A model generated the notes under the pieces. The model searched no databases. It was not told the DNA's origin and worked only from the letters and a program-made list of their open reading frames with translations. The translations under genes and the position numbers were made by a program. From Proteobacteria bacterium UBA1847 (lineage in GTDB: Bacteria; Pseudomonadota; Gammaproteobacteria; Steroidobacterales; Woeseiaceae), in the NCBI GenBank assembly GCA_002338605.1, contig DDIP01000330.1, positions 1-6,814 on the forward strand: a DNA stretch of 6,814 nt. Direction: 5' to 3'. This document shows, in pieces, positions 1 to 6,772 of this stretch (the first letter of the stretch is position 1; every line of letters begins with the position of its first letter).

Positions 1-1457
1 GAGAACGCCGCGTGTCTGCGCGCAATATTGCCCAGTATGACCAGCGCATTGTCGGCATCCTTTAGCGATGTTGCTATACGCTTGTCGGCGTCCGTTGCAT
101 TGATGCCGGCGCATAGATCAGCAACTGCAGCTGGTGGCTTGCCGCCCGACGCTGCCATGACGATACCTGATAGCAGCCTGACCAGGCCCTCGCCTGAGCG
201 ATAGTCGGCGACATCAAAATAATACGGATACCTGCGCGAGTTGGCGAAACTGACCTTCGCACCCGCAACCGCAGCTTTTCGCAGCCGATGTGCAATGATC
301 GGAGCTTCGGCCCGAACATTGGATCCGACGACGAGAATCGAGCCCTGGCTTTCGATGTCAGCGATGTCACACCCCAAGCCGTCATACACCGGATCCGCGT
401 CCTGATCACTGATGTCTCGCCTGGATATTCGATGGTCAATATTTGACGTTCCAAGATGCTCGGCCAGCTTCGCCAGCAGATGGGACTCCTCAACCGTGGC
501 CCCGGGTGACGCGATGATGCCGGTCTTTTCGCCGCCTGCCGACGTGAGAGCCTCTGCGGCCATCGACAGGGCGTCTGCCCAGTCAATATCCTGCCACTTG
601 CCGTTGATCTTGTGCCGTGGCGATTGCAGGCGATCAGGACTGTATATGGCCTCGTAGCTGTACCGGTCCCGATCGGCAATCCAGGTCTCATTGATCGCCT
701 CGTTGTCGCGTGGCACAACGCGTTTCACCGTGCCTCTGAGGACGTGCGCATAGAGATTCGAGCCCACGCAGTCATGCGCCGATATTGTCGGGCGCTGTTC
801 CATTTCCCAGGCACGCGCGCTGTAGCGATAGGGCTTGTTATTCAAGGCACCGACCGGGCACAGGTCGATAATGTTGGCCGACAATTCATGATCGACATTC
901 TGCTCGACATAGGTCGAAATCTTGACATTTTCGCCACGATCAATTGTGCCGAGTTGCGGGTTGCCCTGCACTTCCTCGCCGAAACGAACACATCGTGTGC
1001 AATGAATGCAACGCGTCATATCCGTTGATATCAGCGGGCCGATATCTTTGTCTTTGACGACACGCTTGCGATCGTTGTAGCGGGAGATGTCCCGCCCGTA
1101 TCCCATCGCAAGGTCCTGCAACTCACACTCACCGCCCTGATCGCAAATCGGGCAATCCAGCGGATGGTTGATCAGCAGGAATTCCATCGTCGCTTTTTGT
1201 GCCGAAATCGCACGCGGCGACCTGGTGAAAATCTTCATGCCTTCGGTTATCGGTTGTGCACAGGCAGGAATAGGTTTTGGCGCGCCTTCTATATCAACCA
1301 GGCACATGCGACAGTTTGCTGCGATGCTGAGTTTCTCGTGATAGCAAAAGCGCGGCACATAGGCGCCAATCGTATCGGTGACTTCAATCACCATTTGGCC
1401 GCGGCGCCCCTCGACGGCCTTGCCGTCGACTTCGATGTTTACGATATCGTCGCTCAT
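1..1457 (-). CDS. nuoG: NADH-quinone oxidoreductase subunit G, N-terminal part
   Basis: NuoG is the large iron-sulfur subunit that carries electrons from NuoF toward NuoB. Reading from the ATG at 1457, 485 codons stay open to the left edge, so the C-terminal part is missing. The ferredoxin-like N-terminus holds the N1b ligands Cys38, Cys49, Cys52 and Cys66. N5 is represented by His98, Cys102, Cys105 and Cys111 (NHPLDCPICDQGGEC). N4 is represented by Cys150, Cys153, Cys156 and Cys200 (TRCIHCTRCVRF and LCPVGAL). A molybdopterin-oxidoreductase-like domain starts near residue 220, including ILVVGSNVRAEAP (374-386). The four extra cysteines of the N7 cluster are absent. The start is five bases after the nuoF stop with no good Shine-Dalgarno sequence, but it matches the family N-terminus (VNIEVDGK). 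Confidence 0.96.
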   Translation of the reverse strand, partial: MSDDIVNIEVDGKAVEGRRGQMVIEVTDTIGAYVPRFCYHEKLSIAANCRMCLVDIEGAPKPIPACAQPITEGMKIFTRSPRAISAQKATMEFLLINHPLDCPICDQGGECELQDLAMGYGRDISRYNDRKRVVKDKDIGPLISTDMTRCIHCTRCVRFGEEVQGNPQLGTIDRGENVKISTYVEQNVDHELSANIIDLCPVGALNNKPYRYSARAWEMEQRPTISAHDCVGSNLYAHVLRGTVKRVVPRDNEAINETWIADRDRYSYEAIYSPDRLQSPRHKINGKWQDIDWADALSMAAEALTSAGGEKTGIIASPGATVEESHLLAKLAEHLGTSNIDHRISRRDISDQDADPVYDGLGCDIADIESQGSILVVGSNVRAEAPIIAHRLRKAAVAGAKVSFANSRRYPYYFDVADYRSGEGLVRLLSGIVMAASGGKPPAAVADLCAGINATDADKRIATSLKDADNALVILGNIARRHAAF

Positions 1458-1462
1458 GATAC

Positions 1463-2770
1463 TTATGCGGCAACCTCGCTGGGATCGTCGACGATACTGC
1501 GCCCGTTATTGCGCACCATGTATTCGAATTCGTGAATGAAATGTTTCAGGAAACTCTGCACCGGCCATGCCGCGGCATCGCCCAATGCACAGATCGTGTG
1601 GCCCTCGATCTTGTTCGCGACATCAACGAGTTTGGCAAGATCCGCTTCTTCACCCCTTCCCTCGACGATACGTGTCAACATGCGGTACAACCAGCCCGTA
1701 CCTTCTCGGCAAGGCGTGCACTGCCCACAGGACTCGGCCATGTAGAAGCGCGAAATCCGCCGCAAGACTTTCACCATGCAGGTCGTCTCATCCATCACCA
1801 TGACCGCGCCGGTCCCGAAAGACGAACCCGCTTTCTGCAGCGACGTATAGTCCATCGTGCATTCCATAATGATGTCAGCAGGCAATACCTTGCATGATGA
1901 TCCGCCGGGTATTACGGCCTTCAGCTTGCGTCCGCCAAGTACACCGCCGCAAATTTCGTTGAGCAGATCCTTGAACGGAATTCCCATCGGCAATTCGTAG
2001 TTACCCGGTTTCTCCACGTGACCCGACACCGAGAACAACGCCGTACCACCCGAGCCTTCCGGACCGAGCGCCGCAAACCATGCCGCGCCATTTCGAATGA
2101 TCGCCGGCACACAGGCCAGGCTTTGTGTGTTGTTGATGGTCGTGGGTTTGCCGTACAAACCGAAATTAGCCGGGAACGGCGGCTTGAATCGCGGGCGGCC
2201 TTGCTTGCCTTCCAGCGATTCAAGCAAAGCGGTTTCTTCACCGCAAATATAGGCACCCGCGCCGACAAACGTAAACAGGTCAAGGTCAATGCCCGAGCCC
2301 TGGATGTTTTTGCCCAGCAGGCCGGCCTCGTACGCCTCCCTGACTGCCGCTTCAAAGCGCGGCACCGGCTCGTCGAGAAACTCCCCGCGGATGTAATTGT
2401 AGGCCACGGTCGCACCCATCGCGTAAGCTGCGATTGCCATGCCCTCGACCAGTACATGCGGGTTGTAACGCAGTACCTCACGATCGTGACAGGTACCCGG
2501 CTCGCTCTCGTCCGAATTGCACACCAGGTACTTCTGAATGCTCGGGTCCTTCGGCATGAAACTCCACTTCAAACCCGTCGGAAAACCCGCGCCGCCGCGG
2601 CCGCGAAGCCCGGACGCTTTGACGATATCGATAATCTCTTCAGGCTTGAGTTTGCCTTTCAGGATCTTGCGCCATGCCTGATAACCGTCATGCTTTTCAT
2701 AGGTCGTCATAGACCACGACTCATCGGAGCCGAATGTGTTAAAGCAGACGAGGTTCTGTTCGTAAGCCAT
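1463..2770 (-). CDS. nuoF: NADH-quinone oxidoreductase subunit F (51 kDa type)
   Basis: NuoF binds NADH and FMN and the [4Fe-4S] cluster N3; it is the electron entry point of complex I. The 435-residue product shows, in order, the glycine-rich flavin/NADH motif GLRGRGGAGFPTGLKWSF (54-71), the NSDESEPGT stretch (85-93), GAGAYICGEETALLESLEG (171-189) and the N3 ligands. These ligands are Cys348, Cys351 and Cys354 in SCGQCTPCREG, plus Cys394 in TICALGDAA. Length is typical. The ATG at 2770 shares its A with the nuoE stop and has no strong Shine-Dalgarno sequence, so translation is probably coupled to nuoE. nuoG begins five bases after the TAA stop. Confidence 0.97.
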   Translation of the reverse strand: MAYEQNLVCFNTFGSDESWSMTTYEKHDGYQAWRKILKGKLKPEEIIDIVKASGLRGRGGAGFPTGLKWSFMPKDPSIQKYLVCNSDESEPGTCHDREVLRYNPHVLVEGMAIAAYAMGATVAYNYIRGEFLDEPVPRFEAAVREAYEAGLLGKNIQGSGIDLDLFTFVGAGAYICGEETALLESLEGKQGRPRFKPPFPANFGLYGKPTTINNTQSLACVPAIIRNGAAWFAALGPEGSGGTALFSVSGHVEKPGNYELPMGIPFKDLLNEICGGVLGGRKLKAVIPGGSSCKVLPADIIMECTMDYTSLQKAGSSFGTGAVMVMDETTCMVKVLRRISRFYMAESCGQCTPCREGTGWLYRMLTRIVEGRGEEADLAKLVDVANKIEGHTICALGDAAAWPVQSFLKHFIHEFEYMVRNNGRSIVDDPSEVAA

Positions 2771-3255
2771 CAGTCGAGACCGTCCAGAATTTCATCGACC
2801 TGGGCCTCGGTCAAATTTTCGTGATACTTGTGGTTCACCATCATGGCCGGTGCCCCGCAACATGCCGCGATGCACTCTTCTTCTTTCTTCAGGAAGATAC
2901 GACCGTCGGCGGTACTTTCACCCAGTTTCACACCCAGCTTGGTCTCCACATGTTCGACAATGTCATTGGCACCGCGCAGCATGCAGGAAACATTGGTGCA
3001 GATTGCGACTTCGTTGCGTCCGACCTCGCGCGTCTGGAACATTGAATAAAATGTCGCAACTTCGTAGACCTGGATGGTCGGGAGGTTCAGGTATTCAGCA
3101 ACCGCATTCATCTGCTCCGCAGTGATATACCCTTTGTTCTCGTGCTGTACTGCGTGCAGCGCACCAATGACAGCAGAACGCTGCCGATCTTCCGGGAATC
3201 GTGATTTCCACTGATCGATTTCCTCCCGCACGTGAGTCGACAGTTCGTAAGTCAT
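2770..3255 (-). CDS. nuoE: NADH-quinone oxidoreductase subunit E (24 kDa type)
   Basis: NuoE is the thioredoxin-fold subunit that binds the [2Fe-2S] cluster N1a next to the flavin of NuoF. In this 161-residue protein the four ligands are Cys86 and Cys91 (CTNVSC, a Cx4C motif), and Cys128 and Cys132 (Cx3C within CIAACCG). The N-terminal helical part contains VQHENKGYI and the conserved [11 protein letters not shown] (63-73). Length and motif spacing are normal. Start and stop are both shared with neighbours: the ATG overlaps the nuoD stop by four bases, and the TGA shares one base with the nuoF ATG. Translation is therefore probably coupled on both sides. With NuoF and NuoG it makes the NADH dehydrogenase module in the cytoplasm. 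Confidence 0.97.
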   Translation of the reverse strand: MTYELSTHVREEIDQWKSRFPEDRQRSAVIGALHAVQHENKGYITAEQMNAVAEYLNLPTIQVYEVATFYSMFQTREVGRNEVAICTNVSCMLRGANDIVEHVETKLGVKLGESTADGRIFLKKEEECIAACCGAPAMMVNHKYHENLTEAQVDEILDGLD

Positions 3256-4505
3256 CGATCGATTTCTCCGAATACAATGTCCTGCGTGCCAATGACGGCC
3301 ACCACATCTGCCAGCATGTGTCCTTCGACCATCTCGGACATCGCCGACAGGTGCGCAAACCCGGGCGCGCGAATCTTGACGCGGTACGGTTTGTTGGCAC
3401 CGTCCGAAATCAGATACACGCCGAATTCACCTTTCGGATGCTCAATAGCGGCATAGGCTTCACCTTCCGGAACACAGTAGCCTTCGGTAAACAGCTTGAA
3501 ATGATGTATGAGCGATTCCATGTCGTCTTTCATCTCGACACGGCTCGGCGGCACAATCTTGTGATCTTCAGCGATCACCGGTCCGGGATTCTCGCGCAGC
3601 CAGTCAACGCATTGTCTGATTATTCGGTTGGACTGCCGCATTTCCTCTACGCGGACCAGGTACCGGTCGTAGCAGTCGCCATTGATACCAACCGGAATAT
3701 CGAAATCCATTTGATCGTACGCTGCGTAGGGTTGTTTCTTTCTCAAATCCCACTCGACACCCGAGCCACGCAACATCGGGCCCGTGAAGCCGAGTTGCAT
3801 TGCCCGTTCAGGCGAGACGACCGCGATATTGACCGTGCGCTGCTTCCAGATACGATTGTCGGTCAGTAGCGTTTCGTAGTCATCGATGCAGGAGGGGAAT
3901 CGTTTCGTGAAGTCCTCGATAAAGTCGAGCATCGACCCTTCACGAACAGAATTCATGCGATCAAGTTCTTTCTTGCTCCGATACCTGGATTCTGCATACT
4001 TCGGCATGCTTTCCGGCAAATCGCGATAGACGCCGCCTGGCCGGTAGTACGTGGCATGCATTCGCGTCCCCGACACGGCCTCGTAGCAATCCATCAGGTC
4101 TTCGCGCTCGCGAAAACAGTACAGGAACATGGTCATTGCACCGATATCAAGCCCATGCGCACCCAGCCACATCAGGTGGTTGAGAATGCGTGTCATCTCG
4201 TCAAACATCACACGAATGTATTGCGCCCGGGCTGGCACTTCGACGCCGAGCAGCTTCTCGATTGCAAGCACATAACCGTGCTCGTTGCACATCATCGAAA
4301 CATAGTCGAGACGATCCATGTAACCGATACTTTGGTTGAACGGCTTGGTCTCGGCCAGCTTTTCCGTGCCGCGATGAAGCAATCCAACATGTGGATCGGC
4401 TTTTTGAATTGTCTCGCCCTCAATCTCAAGAACAAGTCGCAATACACCGTGCGCCGCCGGGTGCTGCGGTCCAAAGTTCATCGTATAGCTTTGAATCTCA
4501 GCCAT
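3252..4505 (-). CDS. nuoD: NADH-quinone oxidoreductase subunit D
   Basis: NuoD is the 49-kDa-type subunit, related to the large subunit of NiFe hydrogenases. Together with NuoB it forms the quinone head-group pocket. The 417-residue protein starts with the family motif [15 protein letters not shown] (10-24) and ends in DIVFGEIDR. His19 and Tyr68 have the same spacing (49 residues) as the quinone-contacting His38 and Tyr87 of Thermus Nqo4, so the quinone site appears intact. Other conserved stretches are [10 protein letters not shown] (41-50) and [13 protein letters not shown] in the second half. Length is typical of a free-standing NuoD. The ATG at 4505 lies inside the end of nuoC (eight-base overlap) with AAGGA about 11 bases upstream. 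The stop overlaps the nuoE start as ATGA. Confidence 0.97.
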   Translation of the reverse strand: MAEIQSYTMNFGPQHPAAHGVLRLVLEIEGETIQKADPHVGLLHRGTEKLAETKPFNQSIGYMDRLDYVSMMCNEHGYVLAIEKLLGVEVPARAQYIRVMFDEMTRILNHLMWLGAHGLDIGAMTMFLYCFREREDLMDCYEAVSGTRMHATYYRPGGVYRDLPESMPKYAESRYRSKKELDRMNSVREGSMLDFIEDFTKRFPSCIDDYETLLTDNRIWKQRTVNIAVVSPERAMQLGFTGPMLRGSGVEWDLRKKQPYAAYDQMDFDIPVGINGDCYDRYLVRVEEMRQSNRIIRQCVDWLRENPGPVIAEDHKIVPPSRVEMKDDMESLIHHFKLFTEGYCVPEGEAYAAIEHPKGEFGVYLISDGANKPYRVKIRAPGFAHLSAMSEMVEGHMLADVVAVIGTQDIVFGEIDR

Positions 4506-5205
4506 CTTTGCGTGTGTCCTTTAGATCGGCTGAATAGCGGTTGTCTTCTCGAATGACCCGTGGCACCAGGGTGCGTGGCTCTATGGTCACCGGTTTGTAA
4601 ACCACTCGGCCCTCATCGCTGTCGTAGCTGACTTCGACATTACCCATTATCGGGAAGTCCTTGCGGAACGGGTGTCCGATAAATCCGTAATCCGTCAGAA
4701 TTCGCCGCAGGTCCGGATGACCGTCGAACAGAATGCCGTAGAGGTCAAAAGCCTCGCGCTCGAACCAGTTCGCGCTGTTCCAGATGTCAACGACCGAACG
4801 AACAATCGGCGGATTACTGGTACCGGTGAAAACGCGCAGACGAAGGCGAACGTTGTTTTGAATCGATAGCAGATGATAAACGACTGCGAATCGACGCTCA
4901 TCAAACTCGTCGGCTTCGTCAAGGATAACCGGTTGGCGCTCAACTCCGCGGCTGAATCCGGTTTCGGTTGCGCTGTTCGTAATCCATTCGTCGCTGCCAT
5001 AATTGAGATAATCGACACCACAGACGTCAATTAGCATTTCAAATCCAAAATCGGCTTCATTGCGTAATGCCGTCGCGATCTTGGTGAACTCGTCCTTGTC
5101 CACCTCGTAGGTAAGCTCGCCGCATGACGACGCGACGCGATCGACCTTATCGCCGAAGCGCGCTTCGATTCGAGCCGCCAGAGTCTCGCTAGGATTCGTC
5201 ATCAT
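4498..5205 (-). CDS. nuoC: NADH-quinone oxidoreductase subunit C
   Basis: NuoC is the 30-kDa-type structural subunit of the peripheral arm. It binds no cofactor and supports NuoD and NuoB. In the 235-residue product the 30-kDa signature is clear: [14 protein letters not shown] (147-160), [15 protein letters not shown] (161-175) and GHPFRKDFP (177-185). Residues 73-103, after CGVDYLNYG, form an insert containing GFSRGVE that resembles the insert I recall in Xanthomonas-type NuoC; many shorter NuoC proteins lack it. NuoC is not fused to NuoD, unlike in E. coli. Two adjacent ATG codons (5205 and 5202) are possible starts, and only a weak TAAGAA precedes them, so the exact start is uncertain by one codon. 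The last eight bases overlap the nuoD start, suggesting coupled translation. Confidence 0.96.
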   Translation of the reverse strand: MMTNPSETLAARIEARFGDKVDRVASSCGELTYEVDKDEFTKIATALRNEADFGFEMLIDVCGVDYLNYGSDEWITNSATETGFSRGVERQPVILDEADEFDERRFAVVYHLLSIQNNVRLRLRVFTGTSNPPIVRSVVDIWNSANWFEREAFDLYGILFDGHPDLRRILTDYGFIGHPFRKDFPIMGNVEVSYDSDEGRVVYKPVTIEPRTLVPRVIREDNRYSADLKDTRKDG

Positions 5206-5211
5206 TTATTC

Positions 5212-5739
5212 TTATCGGGCAATAGTGCTTGTTCGGCGAATTTTATTTTGCAGTTGTATCAGGCCGTAAATCAGTGCTTCTGCGGTTGGCGGACATCCCG
5301 GCACGTAAACGTCCACCGGCACGATACGATCGCATCCGCGGACAACCGCGTAGGAATAATGGTAATAGCCACCACCGTTTGCGCAGGATCCCATCGAAAC
5401 AACCCAGCGCGGTTCCGGCATCTGGTCGTACACCTTGCGAAGCGCCGGCGCCATCTTGTTGGTCAAGGTCCCGGCGACGATCATGCAGTCGGATTGCCGC
5501 GGGCTCGGGCGAAAAATAATACCGAACCGGTCAAGATCGTACCGTGCCGCACCTGCCTGCATCATTTCGACGGCACAACAGGCGAGGCCGAATGTCATCG
5601 GCCAAAGCGAACCCGTCCGAGCCCAGTTCATAACGGAGTCGACCTTTGTAACGACGAAGCCTTTCTTTTGCAGGCTGCCGCCAGCAACTTCAGCGCTTTC
5701 CGGCACAACCTCCGTGGCGGCTGCGTTGCTCAATCCCAT
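5212..5739 (-). CDS. nuoB: NADH-quinone oxidoreductase subunit B
   Basis: NuoB carries the terminal iron-sulfur cluster N2, which passes electrons to quinone at the interface with NuoD. In the 175-residue form chosen here, the N2 ligands are visible as the tandem pair Cys54-Cys55 ([11 protein letters not shown]), Cys119 (MGSCANGGG) and Cys149 (VPGCPP). Other signatures include [14 protein letters not shown] and RPSPRQSD. An ATG at 5760 would give seven more residues and a 31-base overlap with nuoA. The ATG at 5739 is preferred because GGAG (5747-5750) sits seven bases before it, while the upstream ATG has no such site and itself lies next to that AG-rich stretch. With this start the overlap with nuoA is 10 bases. 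nuoC follows after six bases. Confidence 0.95.
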   Translation of the reverse strand: MGLSNAAATEVVPESAEVAGGSLQKKGFVVTKVDSVMNWARTGSLWPMTFGLACCAVEMMQAGAARYDLDRFGIIFRPSPRQSDCMIVAGTLTNKMAPALRKVYDQMPEPRWVVSMGSCANGGGYYHYSYAVVRGCDRIVPVDVYVPGCPPTAEALIYGLIQLQNKIRRTSTIAR

Positions 5740-6086
5740 TCCAGCGCTCCTTTTTTCCATTCATAGATGAAGCCGACAACGAGGATCGCGAGGAACAGCG
5801 CCATGGCGAGCAATCCAAACTTGCCAACGGCGTCAAGCGAAACAGCCCACGGAAATAGAAAAGCAATTTCGAGGTCGAAAATAATGAAAAGAATAGCCAC
5901 GAGGTAATAACGCACGTCAAACTTCATGCGTGAATCGTCGAAGGCCTCGAAACCGCACTCGTACGGGGACAACTTTTCGTCATCCTTGCCGCCCTTGCCG
6001 ATTAAGAAGCCGAGGCCCAGCAGCAACAAGCCGATGCCGGCTGCAATGCCCAGAAAGATCAGGATCGGAAGATATTCTTGCAACAT
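5730..6086 (-). CDS. nuoA: NADH-quinone oxidoreductase subunit A
   Basis: NuoA is a small membrane subunit of complex I located at the junction with the peripheral arm, near the quinone-binding site. The 118-residue product has the usual three membrane helices (about 7-29, 60-82 and 88-108). The long loop after helix 1 carries the conserved PYECG motif (41-45, with Cys44), and helix 2 holds the conserved acidic pair Asp71 and Glu73. The protein ends in the family signature [10 protein letters not shown]. Length and ends are normal for the family. It is the first gene of the nuo operon. The ATG at 6086 fits the family N-terminus, but no Shine-Dalgarno sequence precedes it: the bases before it are an A8 tract and CCAGC. 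Its last codons also contain the ribosome binding site of nuoB. Confidence 0.97.
   Translation of the reverse strand: MLQEYLPILIFLGIAAGIGLLLLGLGFLIGKGGKDDEKLSPYECGFEAFDDSRMKFDVRYYLVAILFIIFDLEIAFLFPWAVSLDAVGKFGLLAMALFLAILVVGFIYEWKKGALEWD
5747..5756 (-). promoter_or_regulatory. nuoB ribosome binding site inside nuoA
   Basis: The transcript reads AAAAAAGGAG here, with GGAG ending seven bases before the nuoB ATG at 5739. It is the clearest Shine-Dalgarno sequence in the operon. It lies inside the nuoA codons for the conserved Lys-Lys-Gly and decides between two possible nuoB starts. Confidence 0.75.
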
Positions 6087-6187
6087 GCTGGTTTTTTTTA
6101 ACTCGGCTCGCGTGTGAACAGTATCTTGTGTGACTCAGCGCGGCATTGTATCAGCCAAAGTGACGCCGAATACACCCTTTGTGATTC
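6087..6187 (-). promoter_or_regulatory. nuo operon promoter and leader region
   Basis: This short non-coding stretch lies between the terminator and nuoA. Besides the candidate -10 element it contains an imperfect inverted repeat on the plus strand (GAATACAC, then CCTTT, then GTGATTC; 6168-6187) over the expected -35 position. It also has a direct repeat of GTGTGA (plus strand 6112-6117 and 6128-6133, 16 bases apart) in the likely leader, and an A8 tract on the transcript (6092-6099) just before the nuoA start. None of these matches an operator I recognise with confidence. Confidence 0.4.
6145..6153 (-). promoter_or_regulatory. Candidate extended -10 promoter for nuo operon
   Basis: The sequence TGATACAAT matches the extended -10 pattern TGnTATAAT with one mismatch in the hexamer. 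No good -35 box is found: the hexamer 17 bases upstream is GTATTC (6168-6173). A start site near 6138 would give a leader of about 50 bases before nuoA. It lies directly downstream of the terminator, the one place where a separate nuo promoter is expected. The assignment is by pattern and position only. Confidence 0.5.
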
Positions 6188-6235
6188 AAAAAAAATCGGC
6201 CAGTAGCACAGCTTGTGCCAGCAGACCGATCTTTT
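6188..6235 (-). terminator. Intrinsic terminator after tRNA-Leu
   Basis: Beginning seven bases after the CCA end, the transcript can fold into an ATCGG/CCGAT outer stem, an imperfect interior and a GCACA/TGTGC inner stem closed by a tiny AGC loop. A run of eight U residues follows (6188-6195). A-rich sequence before the stem can also pair with the U run. The position ends the secG-tRNA transcript before the nuo promoter. On the plus strand the hairpin is followed by CTTTTT, so it could work both ways, but no plus-strand gene enters it. Confidence 0.8.
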
Positions 6236-6241
6236 TCGATT

Positions 6242-6326
6242 TGGTGCTCTGGGCGAGACTCGAACTCGCACGGCTCGCGCCACTGCCCCCTCAAGACAGC
6301 GTGTCTACCAATTCCACCACCAGAGC
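6242..6326 (-). tRNA. tRNA-Leu (anticodon GAG)
   Basis: This is a complete 85-base class II tRNA. The acceptor arms GCTCTGG (6320-6326) and CCAGAGC (6246-6252) pair fully and are followed by discriminator A and an encoded CCA (6242-6244). The anticodon stem CTGTC/GGCAG encloses the loop TTGAGGG, with anticodon GAG at 6290-6292, which reads CUC and CUU. A long variable arm (GGC-GCGA-GCC) identifies a leucine-type tRNA. The T arm is GCGAG-TTCGAGT-CTCGC. It starts only 16 bases after the secG stop and has no obvious promoter of its own, so it is probably cut from the tpiA-secG transcript, which would end at the terminator just behind it. Confidence 0.97.
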
Positions 6327-6342
6327 GGTATCTGAAAACTGC

Positions 6343-6765
6343 TTATTCACCCTTCGGGTCGTCAATTGCCGTCTCGGTGCTCTCCGCAGGAAGGTCAAGC
6401 GGAGGCAATTCGGTCGCATCTTCTGGCAGTTGCTCATCGACGTCAATGGCTGGCAAATCCGATTCAGGCAACACCGACTCTTCTGCTGCTGGGGCATCCT
6501 CAACGAGACTGCCCGGGGATGCGGATCCCTGGCTGCTAAGATACGCCAGCGTCAGGCTCGTAACAAAAAATGCGGTTGCGCAAATAGCTGTCGCTCGCGA
6601 AAAAAAGCTGCCGGAACCGCGGGCGCCGAAAACGGTCCCCGATGCTCCTGCGCCAAAGGCCGCACCGGCGTCCGCGCCTTTGCCACGTTGCAGTAATACC
6701 AGCACAATGATCAACAATGCGATCAGCGTGTGGCCGATAAGAACTGCCTTTTGAATAGTGTCCAT
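6343..6765 (-). CDS. secG: Preprotein translocase subunit SecG
   Basis: SecG is the small, non-essential inner-membrane partner of SecY and SecE. It helps SecA-driven export of unfolded proteins across the cytoplasmic membrane. The 140-residue product has the family pattern: a first membrane helix (about residues 7-25), the conserved cytoplasmic loop LLQRGKGADAGAAFGAGAS (24-42) followed by a GTVFGARGS-type stretch (43-51), and a second membrane helix (about 57-77). A long tail (81-140) with about 18 acidic residues, many prolines and a single lysine follows. The protein is longer than the 110-residue E. coli SecG because of this tail. The ATG at 6765 was chosen because the family N-terminus starts here, although the frame is open upstream; a weak GAG lies about nine bases before it. 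The gene sits between probable tpiA and tRNA-Leu, a common gammaproteobacterial order. Confidence 0.95.
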   Translation of the reverse strand: MDTIQKAVLIGHTLIALLIIVLVLLQRGKGADAGAAFGAGASGTVFGARGSGSFFSRATAICATAFFVTSLTLAYLSSQGSASPGSLVEDAPAAEESVLPESDLPAIDVDEQLPEDATELPPLDLPAESTETAIDDPKGE

Positions 6766-6772
6766 TAAGCTC

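Noticed and set aside
74..718. A 214-codon open frame on the minus strand near the left end.
   Set aside because: It is a different frame inside nuoG. The true nuoG frame is open from 1457 to the edge and carries all cluster motifs, while this one is rich in Arg and Ser with no family features.
2018..2824. A 268-codon open frame on the plus strand opposite nuoF and the end of nuoE.
   Set aside because: It lies wholly antisense to well-supported nuoF and nuoE, shows no recognisable domain and an arginine/histidine-rich composition typical of a shadow frame in GC-rich DNA.
3201..3869. A 222-codon plus-strand open frame opposite nuoD.
   Set aside because: It is antisense to conserved nuoD codons, with no ribosome site or domain seen; it is a shadow frame.
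6112..6133. A CRP-like site suggested by the GTGTGA copies in the nuoA leader.
   Set aside because: A CRP site needs an inverted TGTGA-N6-TCACA arrangement. Here both copies point the same way, so the pattern does not fit.
6130..6696. Plus-strand open frame across the nuo leader, tRNA-Leu and secG.
   Set aside because: It runs through the terminator and a complete tRNA on the other strand and has no protein features; it is not a gene.
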